Source: DASXRU01 sp039933315 (GTDB taxonomy: Bacteria > Acidobacteriota > Blastocatellia > Pyrinomonadales > Pyrinomonadaceae). Taken from it: 6,079 bases of DNA. The stretch spans positions 1 through 6,079 of the forward strand of contig JBDTOI010000229.1 of assembly GCA_039933315.1 (NCBI GenBank), in the 5' to 3' direction. Of the stretch, positions 5,993 through 6,079 are shown piece by piece. Positions within the stretch are counted from its first letter, which is position 1. Every line of letters starts with the position of its first letter. The position numbers and the translations under genes were made by a program. The notes beneath the pieces were generated by a model. That model did not search any database, had not been told where the DNA came from, and saw nothing but the letters and a program-made list of their open reading frames with translations.

Positions 5993-6079
5993 TAGGGGTG
6001 GCACTCCGTGGCCACCCCTCTCCAATCACGAGACGCTGAGTGAAAAGGGCGGAGGGGTGGCCACGGCGTGCCACCCCTA
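5993..6079. repeat. Nested palindromic repeat after the polyprenyl synthase gene
   Basis: The 28-base arms 5993-6020 and 6052-6079 are inverted copies with a single difference (T6005 against C6067) around a 31-base spacer. Each arm is its own hairpin: AGGGGTGGC and GCCACCCCT form a perfect 9-bp stem with an 8-base loop (5994-6019 and 6053-6078). The element begins 4 bases after the TAG and reaches the window edge, so its full extent is unknown. It could act as a transcript 3' end, but there is no T-run. Confidence 0.88.

Noticed and set aside
5664..6074. A 136-codon - strand open frame reading through the terminal repeat.
   Set aside because: It begins in the palindromic repeat and then runs antisense to the synthase, with no recognisable domain.
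2402..6079. Standard intrinsic terminators after each transcription unit.
   Set aside because: None of the stems after 2401, 4287 or 5989 is followed by a T-run, so I describe them as repeats with a possible 3'-end role only.

Overview
The window holds five complete genes, all on the + strand: an exported M3-family zinc oligopeptidase, a dimethylarginine dimethylaminohydrolase (DDAH), a TatD-family metal-dependent nuclease, a YajQ-family nucleotide/RNA-binding protein, and a long-chain trans-polyprenyl diphosphate synthase. All are intact, with complete active-site motifs. The moderately GC-rich sequence, the gene set and above all the palindromic intergenic repeats suggest an environmental soil-type bacterium, most likely Acidobacteriota. 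This taxonomic guess rests on general familiarity, not on a marker gene.

Layout. Bases 1-271 carry no convincing gene, but include a purine-rich tract and a plausible promoter for the peptidase (272-2401). A 325-base gap (2402-2726) follows, filled largely by a composite palindromic repeat. DDAH (2727-3497) and tatD (3502-4287) are 4 bases apart and almost certainly share an mRNA. A 170-base gap holds a hairpin, a second nested palindrome and a good extended -10 promoter. That promoter drives yajQ (4458-4955) and, 14 bases further on, the polyprenyl synthase (4970-5989). A third nested palindrome (5993-6079) starts 4 bases after the last stop and runs to the window edge.

The genes look like housekeeping and catabolic functions: peptide breakdown outside the cytoplasm, methylarginine recycling to citrulline and dimethylamine, nucleic-acid or D-aminoacyl-tRNA quality control, and isoprenoid quinone side-chain synthesis. 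They do not form one obvious pathway. I found no defence system, mobile element with a transposase, CRISPR array, tRNA or rRNA gene.

The most interesting content is non-coding. All three gaps that follow a transcription unit contain a different repeat with the same design: two inverted copies of a unit that is itself a palindrome, starting within about 30 bases of a stop codon. In the first, the two copies differ by a compensatory base-pair change in a small hairpin, which suggests that the folded form matters.
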